Assembly (NCBI RefSeq): GCF_029227915.1
Contig: NC_079875.1
Coordinates: forward strand, 13,265,001-13,329,000
Length of the DNA stretch: 64,000 bases
Reading direction: 5' to 3'
From: Hydractinia symbiolongicarpus
Taxonomy: Eukaryota > Cnidaria > Hydrozoa > Anthoathecata > Hydractiniidae
The notes under the pieces were generated by a model. That model did no database searches and was not told the origin of the DNA. It was given only the letters and a program-made list of their open reading frames with translations. Positions 11,906 through 22,876 of the stretch are shown here, one piece after another. The translations under genes and the position numbers were made by a program. The stretch's first letter is position 1. The number at the start of each line of letters is the position of its first letter.

Positions 11906-13800
11906 CCAATACAGAGAAAAATTATTTTCCTGTTGAATTGGAATTGCTTGCGGTGACATGGGGAATTAAACGAATGGCGAGATACCTACATGGTCTGCCA
12001 GAATTTTTAGTAAAAACTGATCGCAAGCCCTTAGTTCCCATATAAACCAATAGGAGAGATGTCACCTAAAATTCAATGACTGCATATAAAGCTGCTGTAC
12101 TATCGTTTTAAAGCAGAGTATGTACTTATGCAAACGGCGAGCTCGTCAAAGTGTTTTTTGGCCAGGTCTAAACAACTAAATCATGGAATTGATACATAGA
12201 TGTAAGACCTACCTAATCTACCTGCCATCTAAAAAAAAGAATTGTTAAAACCACATGAGTTACCAACACAGCCATGGCAAAAGTTAGGAACTCATACAGA
12301 TACAGATACAGACAAATAGCTGGAGTTGATAAACCCGTACTAGGTTAAATGTATTGTTCAAGAAAATAATTTTTAAGATTAATTTTAAATACATTAGAAG
12401 ATTGTGAGTTTCGAATTTAAACAGAAAGACTGTTCCAGAGAACTGGACCAGAAACCCTAAATATAATGCCACTATAATTTACAAGGTTAGACCTGTTATG
12501 ATGAAGTGTATAAGTAGGTCTGAAACAGTACCTAAATCAAAAATATTTTTTTCTATTAATCAATCTATTACTGCTTGTGTTGTAGTTGTGAAAAACCATT
12601 AAACCATTCTAGAAAATTGATTGGTGTTTCTTGTGATAGAGTATGGTAGATAAAATTAGCAAAATGCCGTTTGAATACATCTTTAACTTTCAAAATGTGT
12701 AGTTCTTTAAAGAGCAGATTAGTTGGAGGTAATGGCCCAGGTGTGATGGGATATAGTTGTCATTAGATGTTAACATTCTTACTGCCTTTTTTTGTAGAGT
12801 GAGAATCTGCCTAAGGACAGAATCACAAGCTGACCCCCAGACTTGAATACCATAAACAATATGAGAATAAATTAGACTATTATAAACATTTAAAGCAGAT
12901 TATGTTCACAAATAGTCGTAGCTTATACATTAGACCTATGCTTCGACCAATTTTTTTAGACAGTACTGAGATATGTTGTTTCCAGTTTAAATGTTGATGA
13001 ACATAAACGCCAAGGTATTTAATATAATCACTTTGAGTGATTGCACAATTATTATTTAGAGTAACATTGTGATTGAGAGTTTTGTTGTTGCTGTGAAAGA
13101 TACGCTTAATTGTTTGAGCTCTTGGTTGATACAGTTTTCAAGCTTGTGAAGACTATCAAATTCAAAATAGATGTCCATGTCATCCGAAAAAAGAAAAAAT
13201 AACAGTTTAGATGAAATGTTAGGTAGATCATTGATGTAAAGTAAGAAGAGAAGTGGGCCAAGTACAGACCCTTGGGGGACCCCTGTAATTGAAAAGAAGA
13301 AGATTCATTTTTAAAAACTACATATTGTTGTCTATCTGATAAATAAGACTCAAACCAATCTAAAGAAGCACCCCTGACACCATAGTGTTCAAGTTTAGAT
13401 AATAATGTTTTGTGATTAACAGTATCAAATGCTTTTTTAGATCTATAAATATACCACATCCCAATTTTCTATTATCAATTGAGTTCCTAATGTGTTCTGT
13501 CATTTCTATTTCCACCAAATATAGTATAATTATTCTTTTTAAATCTAAATTGGTTCTTAAACAAAATTTGATTAAATTCAAGAAAATTGTAAAGTCTTTT
13601 ATGCATTAATTTTTCTATGATGTTATCAAAAACAGATAGCAAAGATAAAGTTAATCAGATCTTGCATGGAACCCCCCTTATGTAGAGGGATGACTTTCGC
13701 AACCTTCAAAGCATTAGGAAAAGTACCAGTTAAAAACGAGTTATTAATTAAACTGCAAAGATGAATTATAATCAGATCAGCCACCGATTTTAACATGTTA

Positions 13801-14604
13801 AGGTGGCAGTAACCCTTTTTTAGCTATCCAAATAGCTGAATTATTTACTCAGTGTTTTATTCATACCATTTCCTAAAAATATAGGCCTTAATACATAATA
13901 AAATGATTTTAACTTAACACTAAAATTGCTGAGTCAGCATAAATCTCTATTTAAAGATGTATCATAAACAAGAAAAAAAATCTTCGAGCTCCAACTTTTT
14001 ACAATTTTGTTATTTTTCATCAGCTTCTGGTTTTAAATTAACCTTCGGTTAACCCTGTTAAAACGGTGTGCAGGTTTTTTTTGTTCATTCTTATTTTTTT
14101 AACAATAGCCTTTTGTTTTTTAAAGGATTCTTTGTTAGCATCCCCTGCTGCATCATACACTGTTAAAAGAAAAATATTACGAATAAAAAGATTTCCGCAC
14201 ACCATATAATGGCTGCATGGTTCACCAAGCATGTCTAAAAATTTCAAAGTAAAACGAAAATGCTATCGAAAGTTAAAGCTTGTGCAGTGTAGCATAATGA
14301 AGATCGTCTAAAATTTCTACATAACGCGCCATCTTTGTTGTTATTAACGTTTCTCTTTAATAATTAAGTCATTTCTTTCTGTACAATTTTGCAAGCACAT
14401 AGACTTTAACTATATTCGGCAGAACTAATTAATTATTTATGAATTTATTTTAAAGAGAAATTGTTGAGGCTAAATATTTTTGGTGAAAGATAATCGTGAC
14501 AAGTGTGTTATAACAGAAAAAAATGAATATATAGTCTGATAACAATCTTTCGTAACTAATTATGTAAAAAAAAAATCCAATTTTTAAAAGGGTTACTGCC
14601 ACCT
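13801..14604. mobile_element. MITE with TTA target duplication (PIF/Harbinger-like)
   Basis: An 804-bp insertion into the LINE reverse transcriptase region. The left end AGGTGGCAGTAACCC is the inverse of the right end GGGTTACTGCCACCT. TTA flanks both sides (13798-13800 and 14605-14607), which fits the 3-bp TWA duplication of PIF/Harbinger elements. On either side the LINE frame resumes (SKSLGSASIPL, then KSVADLIIIHLCSLI). No transposase inside; the interior is AT-rich. Confidence 0.75.
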
Positions 14605-16077
14605 TTAGAGGTATACTAGCAGAACCTAGACTTTTACTTTCCAAACCTTGAATAATATCAAGCACCTCCTGTGAAGTAACGTTGGATAACAAAAATTCAT
14701 TGTCTTGTCTATTTTTAAAGAACTTGTCAGGCGAGATGTTCTTTTAGGAATACTTTTATCTAAATTAGGACCAACATTCATAAAAAAGTCGTTCACATGA
14801 TTTGCTTTCATTTTTGGATCATTGATAATCAAACCAATGACAAGTTGAGAAATGCGTTGGTTTGAGTTGTTTGTTGTGTTGATTAAATAGAGAATACCTT
14901 GCCAATTTTTCTTTATATTATTGCTATGAGTTAGAAAGTAAGAATTTTTTCATAAGTGCATGTCTATCTACAAAGCATTCGAGCTGCCATGAAAAATCAT
15001 TCATTAAGTTATTGCCTATCGACTTTGGCATTTGGGTGGCAGGGAAAAAGATTGGGTGCTAGGTGAAGCAAAGTAATTATCAGTTCATTCCTTCAAACAA
15101 AGGTATTCTTGACTTTTAATGAATTCAATTAGGTCAGAAGGCATCAACCTACACTCGATAATAGTTTATAACTCCAACGATGTACCCTTTAGAAGAAATC
15201 CACAGTGAAAACATTTCTTCACCAAATCCTAGCCTCTTTTTTCCTGCCACAGAAAAGCCAGAGCCAAGGAACGTAAACAAATGACGTCATGCTGGAATTC
15301 ATCTATAATTTTTTTCACAATACCTATGCACTTTACAAGGAGGACCACATGCAATATGACAAGTGAAACGAATTTTATAGAATTTAAAAGTAGAATTTTA
15401 AAGTGTGTGTTAAGTTATTTATTATTGTTTTTGTTTCTGATTTTGTAATCTAATGGTCGATGACTGTATGCGCTGAAATGACTGATTTATCTAAATTTTG
15501 ATGTGTTTCATAACCTTCTTGTGGCAGATTGATGGGTAATGGCAATATACGACATGCTAAATGAAATTATTTTTGTTGATTTAGATGTGTTCCAAAACTA
15601 ATCTTTTCTACATTTTGTGTAAACTTTTGTTTACGAACCGTATACAATGTATATAATGAAAATAATTATTTTTTTAATTCAAGTTTATTCTTTGCTTATT
15701 GATTTTTTGACATTTAGGTTCAAAATTGTTGGTAAAGGGTAGTATGGATCATCATAGTAAAAAAGAAAAATTTTCGTGTTCCTAATTGGTTGACATTTAC
15801 ATTTCGTGTAAACTTTGTGGGCGAGAATGGTATGCAACTGACTGATTTTTGTAGATTTACATTTATTGTTTTCTTATTTATGGCTTTTTCATATTTTTGT
15901 ATAAGCTTTTAAGGGAAAGACAATATTTAAAATGTGTAAAGAACTTATTTTTGTTGATTTGTGCTAACTCTTGCAAGCCAACTTTTTGACATTCCAGAAT
16001 AAAATACTGAGGGTTTTTAACATAATCACAAGATGTACATATTTGAGATGCGTTGTTTCTTACATTGTTATTATCCG

Positions 16078-16162
16078 TGTTGTGACTGTTGGTGTTCTTA
16101 CTGTCGGTTTTGTGAGTATTGGTGTGGTGAGTGTCGATGTTGTGAGTATGGTTGTTGTGACC
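16078..16162. repeat. 15-bp minisatellite
   Basis: About five imperfect tandem copies of a 15-bp unit of the type TTGTGAGTATTGGTG. The open frames across it (repeats of Val-Ser-Val-Gly type) come from the repeat itself. It lies in the unassigned insert within the LINE. Confidence 0.6.
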
Positions 16163-17140
16163 TTTTATCAACTAAATTTTGCACGTTGCAACGAAAAAAT
16201 AACGATGGCGAATTCTTGTAGATTGTCCAACGAGCTGATAATAGCTCTATTTAATAATAGCCGTCGTCTGTCTTCGTGTGTGCGAAAACCGCGTCCTGTT
16301 GATAATCGAACCATTGACATCGAATGAGATTTGGAAACGAAGTAGTTTTGTAAATGGTCACTTTTTTAAAGCCAGGGTGTGTTTCAAAAATGTCTCTGTA
16401 CTTTTCACAAGTTAAAAAGTTCTAAATTATTTTTATGTCATTTGATATGTGTTTAAAAATGCCTATTAGTGATGTATGAATGAATAAATTTTGATTAACT
16501 ATCGCTGAAAAAATCGTTTAAAAAAACCATGCTCAAAAGGTATACCGTCACCTTAAGGACATGCTCCATATAAAAAAAATCGTCTAAATTTTGTCTAGGA
16601 TGTCGGTAGACACAACCACAAATAATGTTTTTATTTGTTTTGTTAGAGATCTCAATCCAAGTACTCTGGAACTGATCAGATTTAGCTCCAAGGTCATGTC
16701 TTGTAAAAGGTTTTTAAAGACTATTAACAAAAAAGAGTGTACCACCTTTAGCTTTGTTTGTTGGTGTAGGAAATATGTCACAACTGGCAATGGAAATGTT
16801 GGAAATCCATCATTTTGCTCAGATGTTTCTGAGATTGTAATGATATCAAGAAGTGACAGTCAGATAAAAATTTTACACACCAAAGGCAATACCAGCAGTG
16901 ATTGTCAAGCTCATTTGTGGTTAGATCATTTTAGGTTGTTGGTGATGTCCCATCACATGTAATGTGACACCATTTATCATAAAGGTCACACTAAATAGCT
17001 TTTTGATTACACAAAACATTTTTGTTGCAAACACTACAAAGCCATTTTAAATTTAGTTGGATTTGGATTTAGGGGAGTGTTGTTAATTAACACCTCTTTG
17101 ATCCCGTCATTAGTCACACTCAGTTTGAGTTGAGAAGAAT

Positions 17141-18237
17141 TAAAGGGCATTTAACTCAGCTGTTGTAGAAAAGAGAATAAGAACAAGTGAAAAAAGAGGA
17201 AGCAAAGAGAACTACACCAAAAAAACAAACCAAAAGCAACTAATTTGGTAACAAAATGTGGAATTGAATTAAAGCTTGCAAAATGTATGCAAAAAACAGT
17301 CAAAAAACAAACACGAAACAGAAAAACGCACAAAAAAAGTATGAAACTATGACTGAAAGCAAGGAATATCCGACAAACAGGGGCAGAATAATTCAAAAAG
17401 AGTGTAACAGAGTAAGACTAACCTTTTCAGATACAATTTCCACTTGCCTTCGCTAAGTGTGTAGCAAAAAATGTCTACAAAATACCAATAAAATGACACA
17501 AAACGGCTTACACGAAAAGATGAAAGAATGGACATTGAGTTCAGATCATTCAATACATTGATCCTCAGTCTTATGAGATCCAAATGGGAAACGGACACAT
17601 AACATGCCAAAACCAAATTAGCCCTAAAAAGTTGTTTACAATCTCTGCCTCCTAAGGCCCACGATTAGAGGTCCCTAGGTTGTTGTCAAACACGAAAATG
17701 ACAGCAACAGTTCAAATACAACACAGACGAAAGCAACGAGTTAACAATTAGTGAGGACAAGATAAGCAAAAACACACAAAAAAAACGAGAATAGTACTGT
17801 TTATATAACAAAATCTGATTGACTATCAAAGAAACCCAAACTCTTACATTTATAGGAAACTTTATTGGACATTTATAGTTGTCAACAATTTGTGTTTGAA
17901 ACTTTTTATTACATTCCAGAGATTGGTTAACCCTATTCCAACTGGACCAAATGGTCCCCTCTATCAGTTTTTTTTTGCATAACTTTTCATCCGATTATGA
18001 TATGAGGATCTAAATATGGCAAATATTTTTTTTGAAAAATATATGCTCACCTTCAGCATTCATTCATTTTATTGACATTGTCAAAATCCAAAAAATAAGA
18101 TATTTCATAAACTTCAAACAGAATGCAAAAGTTCCCTCTGGAACAAAAGTAATTAAATTTTAAGCAGATAGCGGCATTTTTAACAAATTCCAAGCAAAAA
18201 TTTATTGCTGGCATTTTGTTTCTTTTATGACGTACTA
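17141..18237. other. Unassigned stretch between LINE and transposon A
   Basis: A-rich and then AT-rich sequence without a recognisable coding domain. At 17937-17957 there is TTAACCCTATTCCAACTGG, which looks like a single piggyBac-type end, but no partner end was found. Confidence 0.35.
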
Positions 18238-19109
18238 CAGTACTGTGAAAAGGTTTGTTAACATCATGTTCGTGTTACAAGCGTGGTGCACACGAACCAC
18301 GATAAAATCGTGGTCTTTATGTATAACAAACATTCAAGTATTCTATTGTGGCCACCACGCTAATATTATTATCTCCACGAAGGATCGTTTGTCCCACGAT
18401 TATTTTCGCAAGCTCCACGATTTTTATAGCCAGTATAATTTAATTTTTTTTCTTTTCAAAAAATTCTTTCATTAAAGTTAATTTGTTTGTTTCAGGTTTT
18501 ATCAAGTTAAAAAAGCATATTCGTAGTTTTTGCTTGGTGTATACTTTTACGTTATGGACGCGATTGTATTTTTACGAAATGTCATTTGTCTAGAAAAGTT
18601 AAATTTGTCTGCGCTGATAGAAATGCTTTTTAGATTGCATTTTAAAAGTTTCAAAACGAAAAGCGGCGTTAGAAATGTTTTTTAAGATCGCATTTTAAAA
18701 TTTTATAAACGAAAAGCGGCGATAGAAATGTTTTTTTAGATTGCATTTTAAAAGTTTATAAAAGAAAAGCGGCGATAGAAATGTTTTTTTACATCGTAAT
18801 TTTGATTCACGAACAATTAAAATCTATTATGTAGCTAGCTTTATGACAACAAATTAAAACAACAAGTTAATTTATTTTTTTGCCGTCGGTTTTAATTTAA
18901 TTGATAAACTAATACTGTTTTTGTTGTTTTACAATAAAAGTTATTTAATGTGGACACCACAGTGTAATGTTTATTTTTTGTTCGTGTAGTCCATGAAACA
19001 TGATTGTATAGTCCATGATTGTTAAAAAAACGCATTGCAGGCTATCGTGGGTCCTGCGTAACATAAAATAAACACAAACCACGATGTTAACAAACCTTTC
19101 ACAGTACTG
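18238..19109 (-). mobile_element. Transposon family CAGTACTG, copy A (TA target duplication)
   Basis: An 872-bp element starting CAGTACTGTGAAAAGG and ending with the inverse, flanked by TA on both sides (18236-18237 and 19110-19111). The inverted repeats extend through GTTTGTTAACATC. Both subterminal zones carry many CGTGG/CCACG motifs in both directions. Its left end matches the right end of copy B inverted, so the two copies lie in opposite directions. The core has a 53-bp tandem repeat. No transposase. TA duplication suggests a Tc1/mariner-type mobiliser (inference). Confidence 0.85.
18611..18790. repeat. 52-53-bp tandem repeat inside copy A
   Basis: Units begin at 18611, 18663, 18716 and 18769 with GCGGCGATAGAAATG-type starts followed by a T-run, GATTGCATTTTAAAAG and CGAAAA. 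About 3.4 copies. Not seen in this form in copy B. Confidence 0.75.
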
Positions 19110-19629
19110 TATAAATGTGCCAAGTTTGATTCAATTTGAACAACCCTTTGAAAAGTGGATTCCGTTAGCTAGTTATATGGCTATAACTAGGCTAGCTACA
19201 CCTCAAGGCTGATTAGTGGTTATACAGTCAGGGTAAACACTTAATTAGGCCACAGTAGGCTAATTAGGGTATACAACCTATTTAGGGGACTCATTGTAGC
19301 CTAGGCGATATGTAACCTAGTTAAGACATTACAATATTTAAAGGCTTTTCAAACACACCTAAGACAAAATCGCAAAAAATCTTTGTTCAGTAGGGATAGT
19401 CTATGCAACCATGATTCCAAAATTGTCACTCGTGCCTCGATATGTTCGCGCAATTAAGAATTATGTTGAAATGAAATATATAACCTAATTAGGTTAAGTG
19501 TCGCCTATTTAGGTGACATTTTCATCCACCATATTTATTTTTTCCCTGCGGCGTGAATGGCTGAAATCCATTATTTAAAACAACAAATGGGGTCACACGA
19601 GGTTTGGGCCTTAAGTTACCAATGCAAAT

Positions 19630-22600
19630 CATCATCATCATTCTTGGCTTAGCGTCCGTTTTCCATGCTAGCATGGGTTGGACGGGGTATATTAATGACC
19701 CTCTTCCAATCTGATCTAGACTGTGTTAGATCTAAACTCAAATTCCTCTGTATCAAGTCTGTCCTTATAACCTCATGCCAAGTCTTTCTCGGTCTGCCTC
19801 TGGGCTTTGCCCCAGGAACTATCAAGTCCCTACACTTTCTTACCCAATTATCCTCCTCCATTCTTTCCAAGCGCCCCTGCCAATTCAATCTTCTTATCTG
19901 GATAACATCTTTAATTCTACGGAGACTTAGCATGCTTAGCTCATCTGAACTCTTTCTGTCTCTCAGACTGGCGTTACACATCCACCTAACCATTCTCATA
20001 TCATTCCTTTATAAACAGTCAAGATCTTCCTGCTTCACTGCCCATGTCTCACTACCGTACAACATAACACTTCTTACACAGGCCTCATACAACCTACCTT
20101 TTACCTCAATTGACAGCACTCTACTAGTCAACAAAGGAAGTAACTCTCTGAACTTTTTCCCAGCAGAACCTATCCTGCAAGTAACACTTCTTCCAACACC
20201 CCCTTCACTGCCCAACATATCACCTAAGTAACAAAAGTTCTCAACTATCTCTAACGAGCCACTGTTGTACATCATTAAAGCTGGAAATACTTCATTCTCT
20301 ATAATCTCACCTTTGCAACTCTTGCATACAAACTGAATGTCAGCTCTTAACCTTCCTCTAATACTACAGTACTGTGAAAAGGTTTGTTAACATCGTGGTT
20401 CGTGTTTATTTCATGTTACGCACGAACCACAATAGCCCACGATACGTATTTTTTTAAAAATCGTGGACCTCACGATCATGTTTCGTGGACTACACGAACG
20501 AAAATTAAATATTACATCGTGGCTTCCACGATAGATAACTTCTATTGTAAAACAACAAAGACCGTATTAGTTTATCAATTAAATTAAAAACCGACAGCAA
20601 AAAAATAAATTAACATTTTTTTGTTTTAATTTGTTGTTATAAGGCTAGCTATATAAAAGATTTTAATCCTTCGTGAATCAAGCGCCGTCCATAGGGTATT
20701 AAATAAAACTGTAAAATTTTAAATAATTCTTTCACAAATTTATTTCTATTTTTTTTTTAAAAACGCATCTCTGTTCTAAATAAATGTTATAAAGGTTGTT
20801 TCATTTTAGTGTTACTCATCGTCACAAGCATGGTATATACAATCAAGCGACTTTATTTCATGAATTTAAATTTTAAGCTCAAATGAAAAAAAATTTATAC
20901 GACTATACGTTCTTATAACAATACGGAAGTTTTTACGCAGAATATCCACTTCTTTTCCCATGGTTGCGCTTCAAAAAATATGAAAGTCAAGATACTTGTT
21001 CTTACGGTTTTTAAACATATATACCTTACTGTCGCTAACGCTTTATTACTTGGTGAAACAGGTCTAATATTATCTGGCGATTTCTGGTTATTATACATTT
21101 TTTTTAAAAGAGCGAGGTTAGTATTTTTTTTACACTTTCTTTTTCCACGCCAGGGCTTCAACCCTGGGGGCGAGTTGATTTTTTTAAAGTTTTTTATAAG
21201 AGTTTTTTCGTAACCCTTTCTCAGCCTTAAATTTCCTTATTTGTTTTCTTCCAAAATATTAAAATTTTTAAATAGATTGTTAAAATTATACTATTAAAAA
21301 TCTGTTCGTAAAAAGTAAAATAATAGATTCAGAAATAAAGTCGCATTGAACTGCTGATCACGTTCTTATGAACTATTTTTTTATAACAACAAAATACCTG
21401 CATCAGGTTTTACGTTCATAAAAAGTCCACGTGGCTTCTGTTATTGAATAATTAATTATTAATGATGTGAAGTTTCGAAGCATTTTCTGTACAAATAAAA
21501 TAGACAAAAATGACCTTTTGATCATTAAAAAAATGTTTGAAAATAATATTTCTTTCATGAATTTTAGACTCATATTGCGCGGGATTTTAGGCTGAGCATG
21601 TTCTTATAAACAAATTTTTATTAAGAAATAATGTGTCTAATTTTACGTTCATAAAAAGTTCACGTAGCTTCTGTTATTGAATAATAGGTCATTCTTTTTT
21701 GTTTAAGATTTATTATTCGCTGTCTGAAATATTTTGGAAGCACCATGTCTTGATTTGTAAATTGTATAAATGGTTTCGCCAAACAGAGCATCCATATTTA
21801 ACTTTTTTTTTCAAAGAGAAACTAATTGCTCAGCTGACTTTTAAAGACGCCGACAAAATTAGAGAAAGATACATCGGCAAAATAGATAAGACATAAAAGA
21901 AAGAAAAACTCAATGACCAAATACGCTTTTAAAATCTACTTTAATTTAATGACTGTTAAATATTTTGCATATATTTTCGGTTCAACGTTTTCTTGAACAG
22001 AGTTCTTTTGGCAAAAAAATATCGGCAAAACAATGAGATGTGTTTGAGACGGGCGTTATTGAAGTTTTAAAAACTGAAATTAAATTATGGTCAGACAAAT
22101 TTAACTTTTCTTTACAAAATAACATTTCGTACAAAACATTTAATTGCGTCCGTTCGTAAAACTCAATAAAACAAATTACCGACGCTTTTGAAAAGAAAAA
22201 AAATTAAATCTATATAATTCGTGGAGCTCGCAAAAAAGATCGTGGGACACACGATCCTTCGTGGAGATAATTATATTAGCGTGGTGGCCACGATAGAATG
22301 TTTGAATATTTGTTATACACGAAGACCACGATTTTATCGTGGTTGGTGTGCACCACGCTCATTACACGAACACGATGTTAACAAACCTTTTCACAGTACT
22401 GTACTGCACTTCTTATGTACCCAATGCTTGCAAGTCAGACAAAAAATTGAGTTACAACCAACCCCTTTCCTGCAAACTCCACAAGGCCACTTTCCAACTA
22501 CAAGGTCACACTTGGCTGCAATGCTACTAATCATGACTTTAGACTTTGCTGTGTTTACCTTTAGCCCTTTCTCTTCTAGTCCTTTCTTCCACTTCTCAAA

Positions 22601-22876
22601 CTTTTCAACTAATTCTTCCATCGACTCTGCTATGAGAACCAAATCATCTGCATACAATAACTCCCATGGACAACCTGTTCTGAACTCCATCGACAGCGCT
22701 TCTAAGACTAGAACAAACAACAAAGGACTAAGTACAGAACCCTGATGTACACCAACATTTACACTAAATTCATCACTAAGTGAATCGTTAATCCTGACAC
22801 GACTTCTAGCATTGCTGTACATAGACTGTACCATCGTAACTAGCCACTCATCCACACCTAATTTTCTCATAGCCCA
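19630..22876 (-). mobile_element. 5'-truncated LINE, split by copy B; 10-bp target duplication
   Basis: Minus strand. The upstream part (22876-22402) encodes reverse transcriptase motifs HQGSVLSPLLF and YADDLVLIA, then a Cys-rich finger (CGVCRKGVGC, CLTCKHWVHKKC). The downstream part (20366-19630) continues with FVCKSCKG, NFCYLGDMLG, SVMLYGSETWAVKQEDLD, RRLNWQGRLERM and PRPTHASMENGR, and the 3' end is a short (ATG)n run. Flanks repeat CAATGCAAAT (19620-19629 and 22877-22886), the target duplication. Stops mark it as dead. Related 3' pieces lie at 42985, 63033 and 63295. Confidence 0.85.
20367..22401 (+). mobile_element. Transposon family CAGTACTG, copy B (TA target duplication)
   Basis: A 2035-bp element with the same inverted ends as copy A, inserted in the finger region of the LINE. 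Flanking TA is at 20365-20366 and 22402-22403. The related LINE in the PAM intron (43110-43140) keeps the uninterrupted site GTGCAGTAGTATTAG, which proves the borders and the TA duplication. Both ends hold CGTGG/CCACG arrays. Small open frames inside (for example 21699-21896) have no domain that I recognise, so it is probably non-autonomous. Confidence 0.88.

Larger units (their letters stand above)
10440..12290 (+). mobile_element. Degenerate, rearranged Ty3/gypsy-like LTR retrotransposon
   Basis: Plus-strand order: a gag end with Cys-rich finger residues (10501-10706), a retropepsin motif VDTGTEVTVIGG (near 10893), the RNase H start of pol with ELELLAVTWGIKRMARYLHG and KTDRKPL (11915-12040), and an integrase spacer with KPHELPTQPWQKV (12240-12285). 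An integrase core piece (11544-11905) lies on the opposite strand, so part is inverted. The reverse transcriptase palm is missing between the protease and RNase H. Stops and frameshifts are frequent. No LTRs were found. Confidence 0.75.
12290..17140 (-). mobile_element. CR1/L2-like LINE with PHD finger, broken and interrupted
   Basis: A long non-LTR element read on the minus strand from about 17140 down to about 12290. In order: a PHD-type zinc finger (about 17050-16900: CSVCNKNVLCNQK, then CDLYDKWCHITC, then CWYCLWC), the start of an endonuclease-like part (VLGLRSLTKQIKT, near 16690), a linker (NDFSWQLECFVDRHA near 15000), and VNDFFMNVGPNLDKSIPK near 14770. The reverse transcriptase follows (GTFPNALKVAKVIPLHKGG near 13700; FDTVNHKTLLSKLEHYGV and SYLSDRQQYVVF near 13400) and then the C-terminal block (LHILKVKDVFKRHFANFIY near 12660). 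The 3' end has an ATACAG simple repeat at 12292-12316. Many stops and frameshifts. Sequence at about 15035-16560 replaces most of the endonuclease and is not assigned. Confidence 0.75.

Noticed and set aside
15034-15260. Imperfect inverted repeat GTGGCAGGGAAAAAGA / TCTTTTTTCCTGCCAC
   Set aside because: The arms match only in part, no target duplication is visible, and the surrounding sequence is not assigned; could be chance.
17151-17616. Minus-strand Phe/Cys-rich frames that look membrane-like
   Set aside because: They arise from A-rich plus-strand sequence; no conserved motif or splice context supports a gene.
17937-17957. TTAACCCTATTCC as an end of a piggyBac-type element
   Set aside because: No partner end or second TTAA with an inverted end was found on either side.
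18611-18790. CRISPR-like spaced repeat
   Set aside because: Units are directly adjacent with no unique spacers, and the host is an animal genome; it is a plain tandem repeat.
19665-20231. 188-codon plus-strand open frame
   Set aside because: It is the antisense shadow of the LINE C-terminal region; the same shadow appears at 43429 and 63340.
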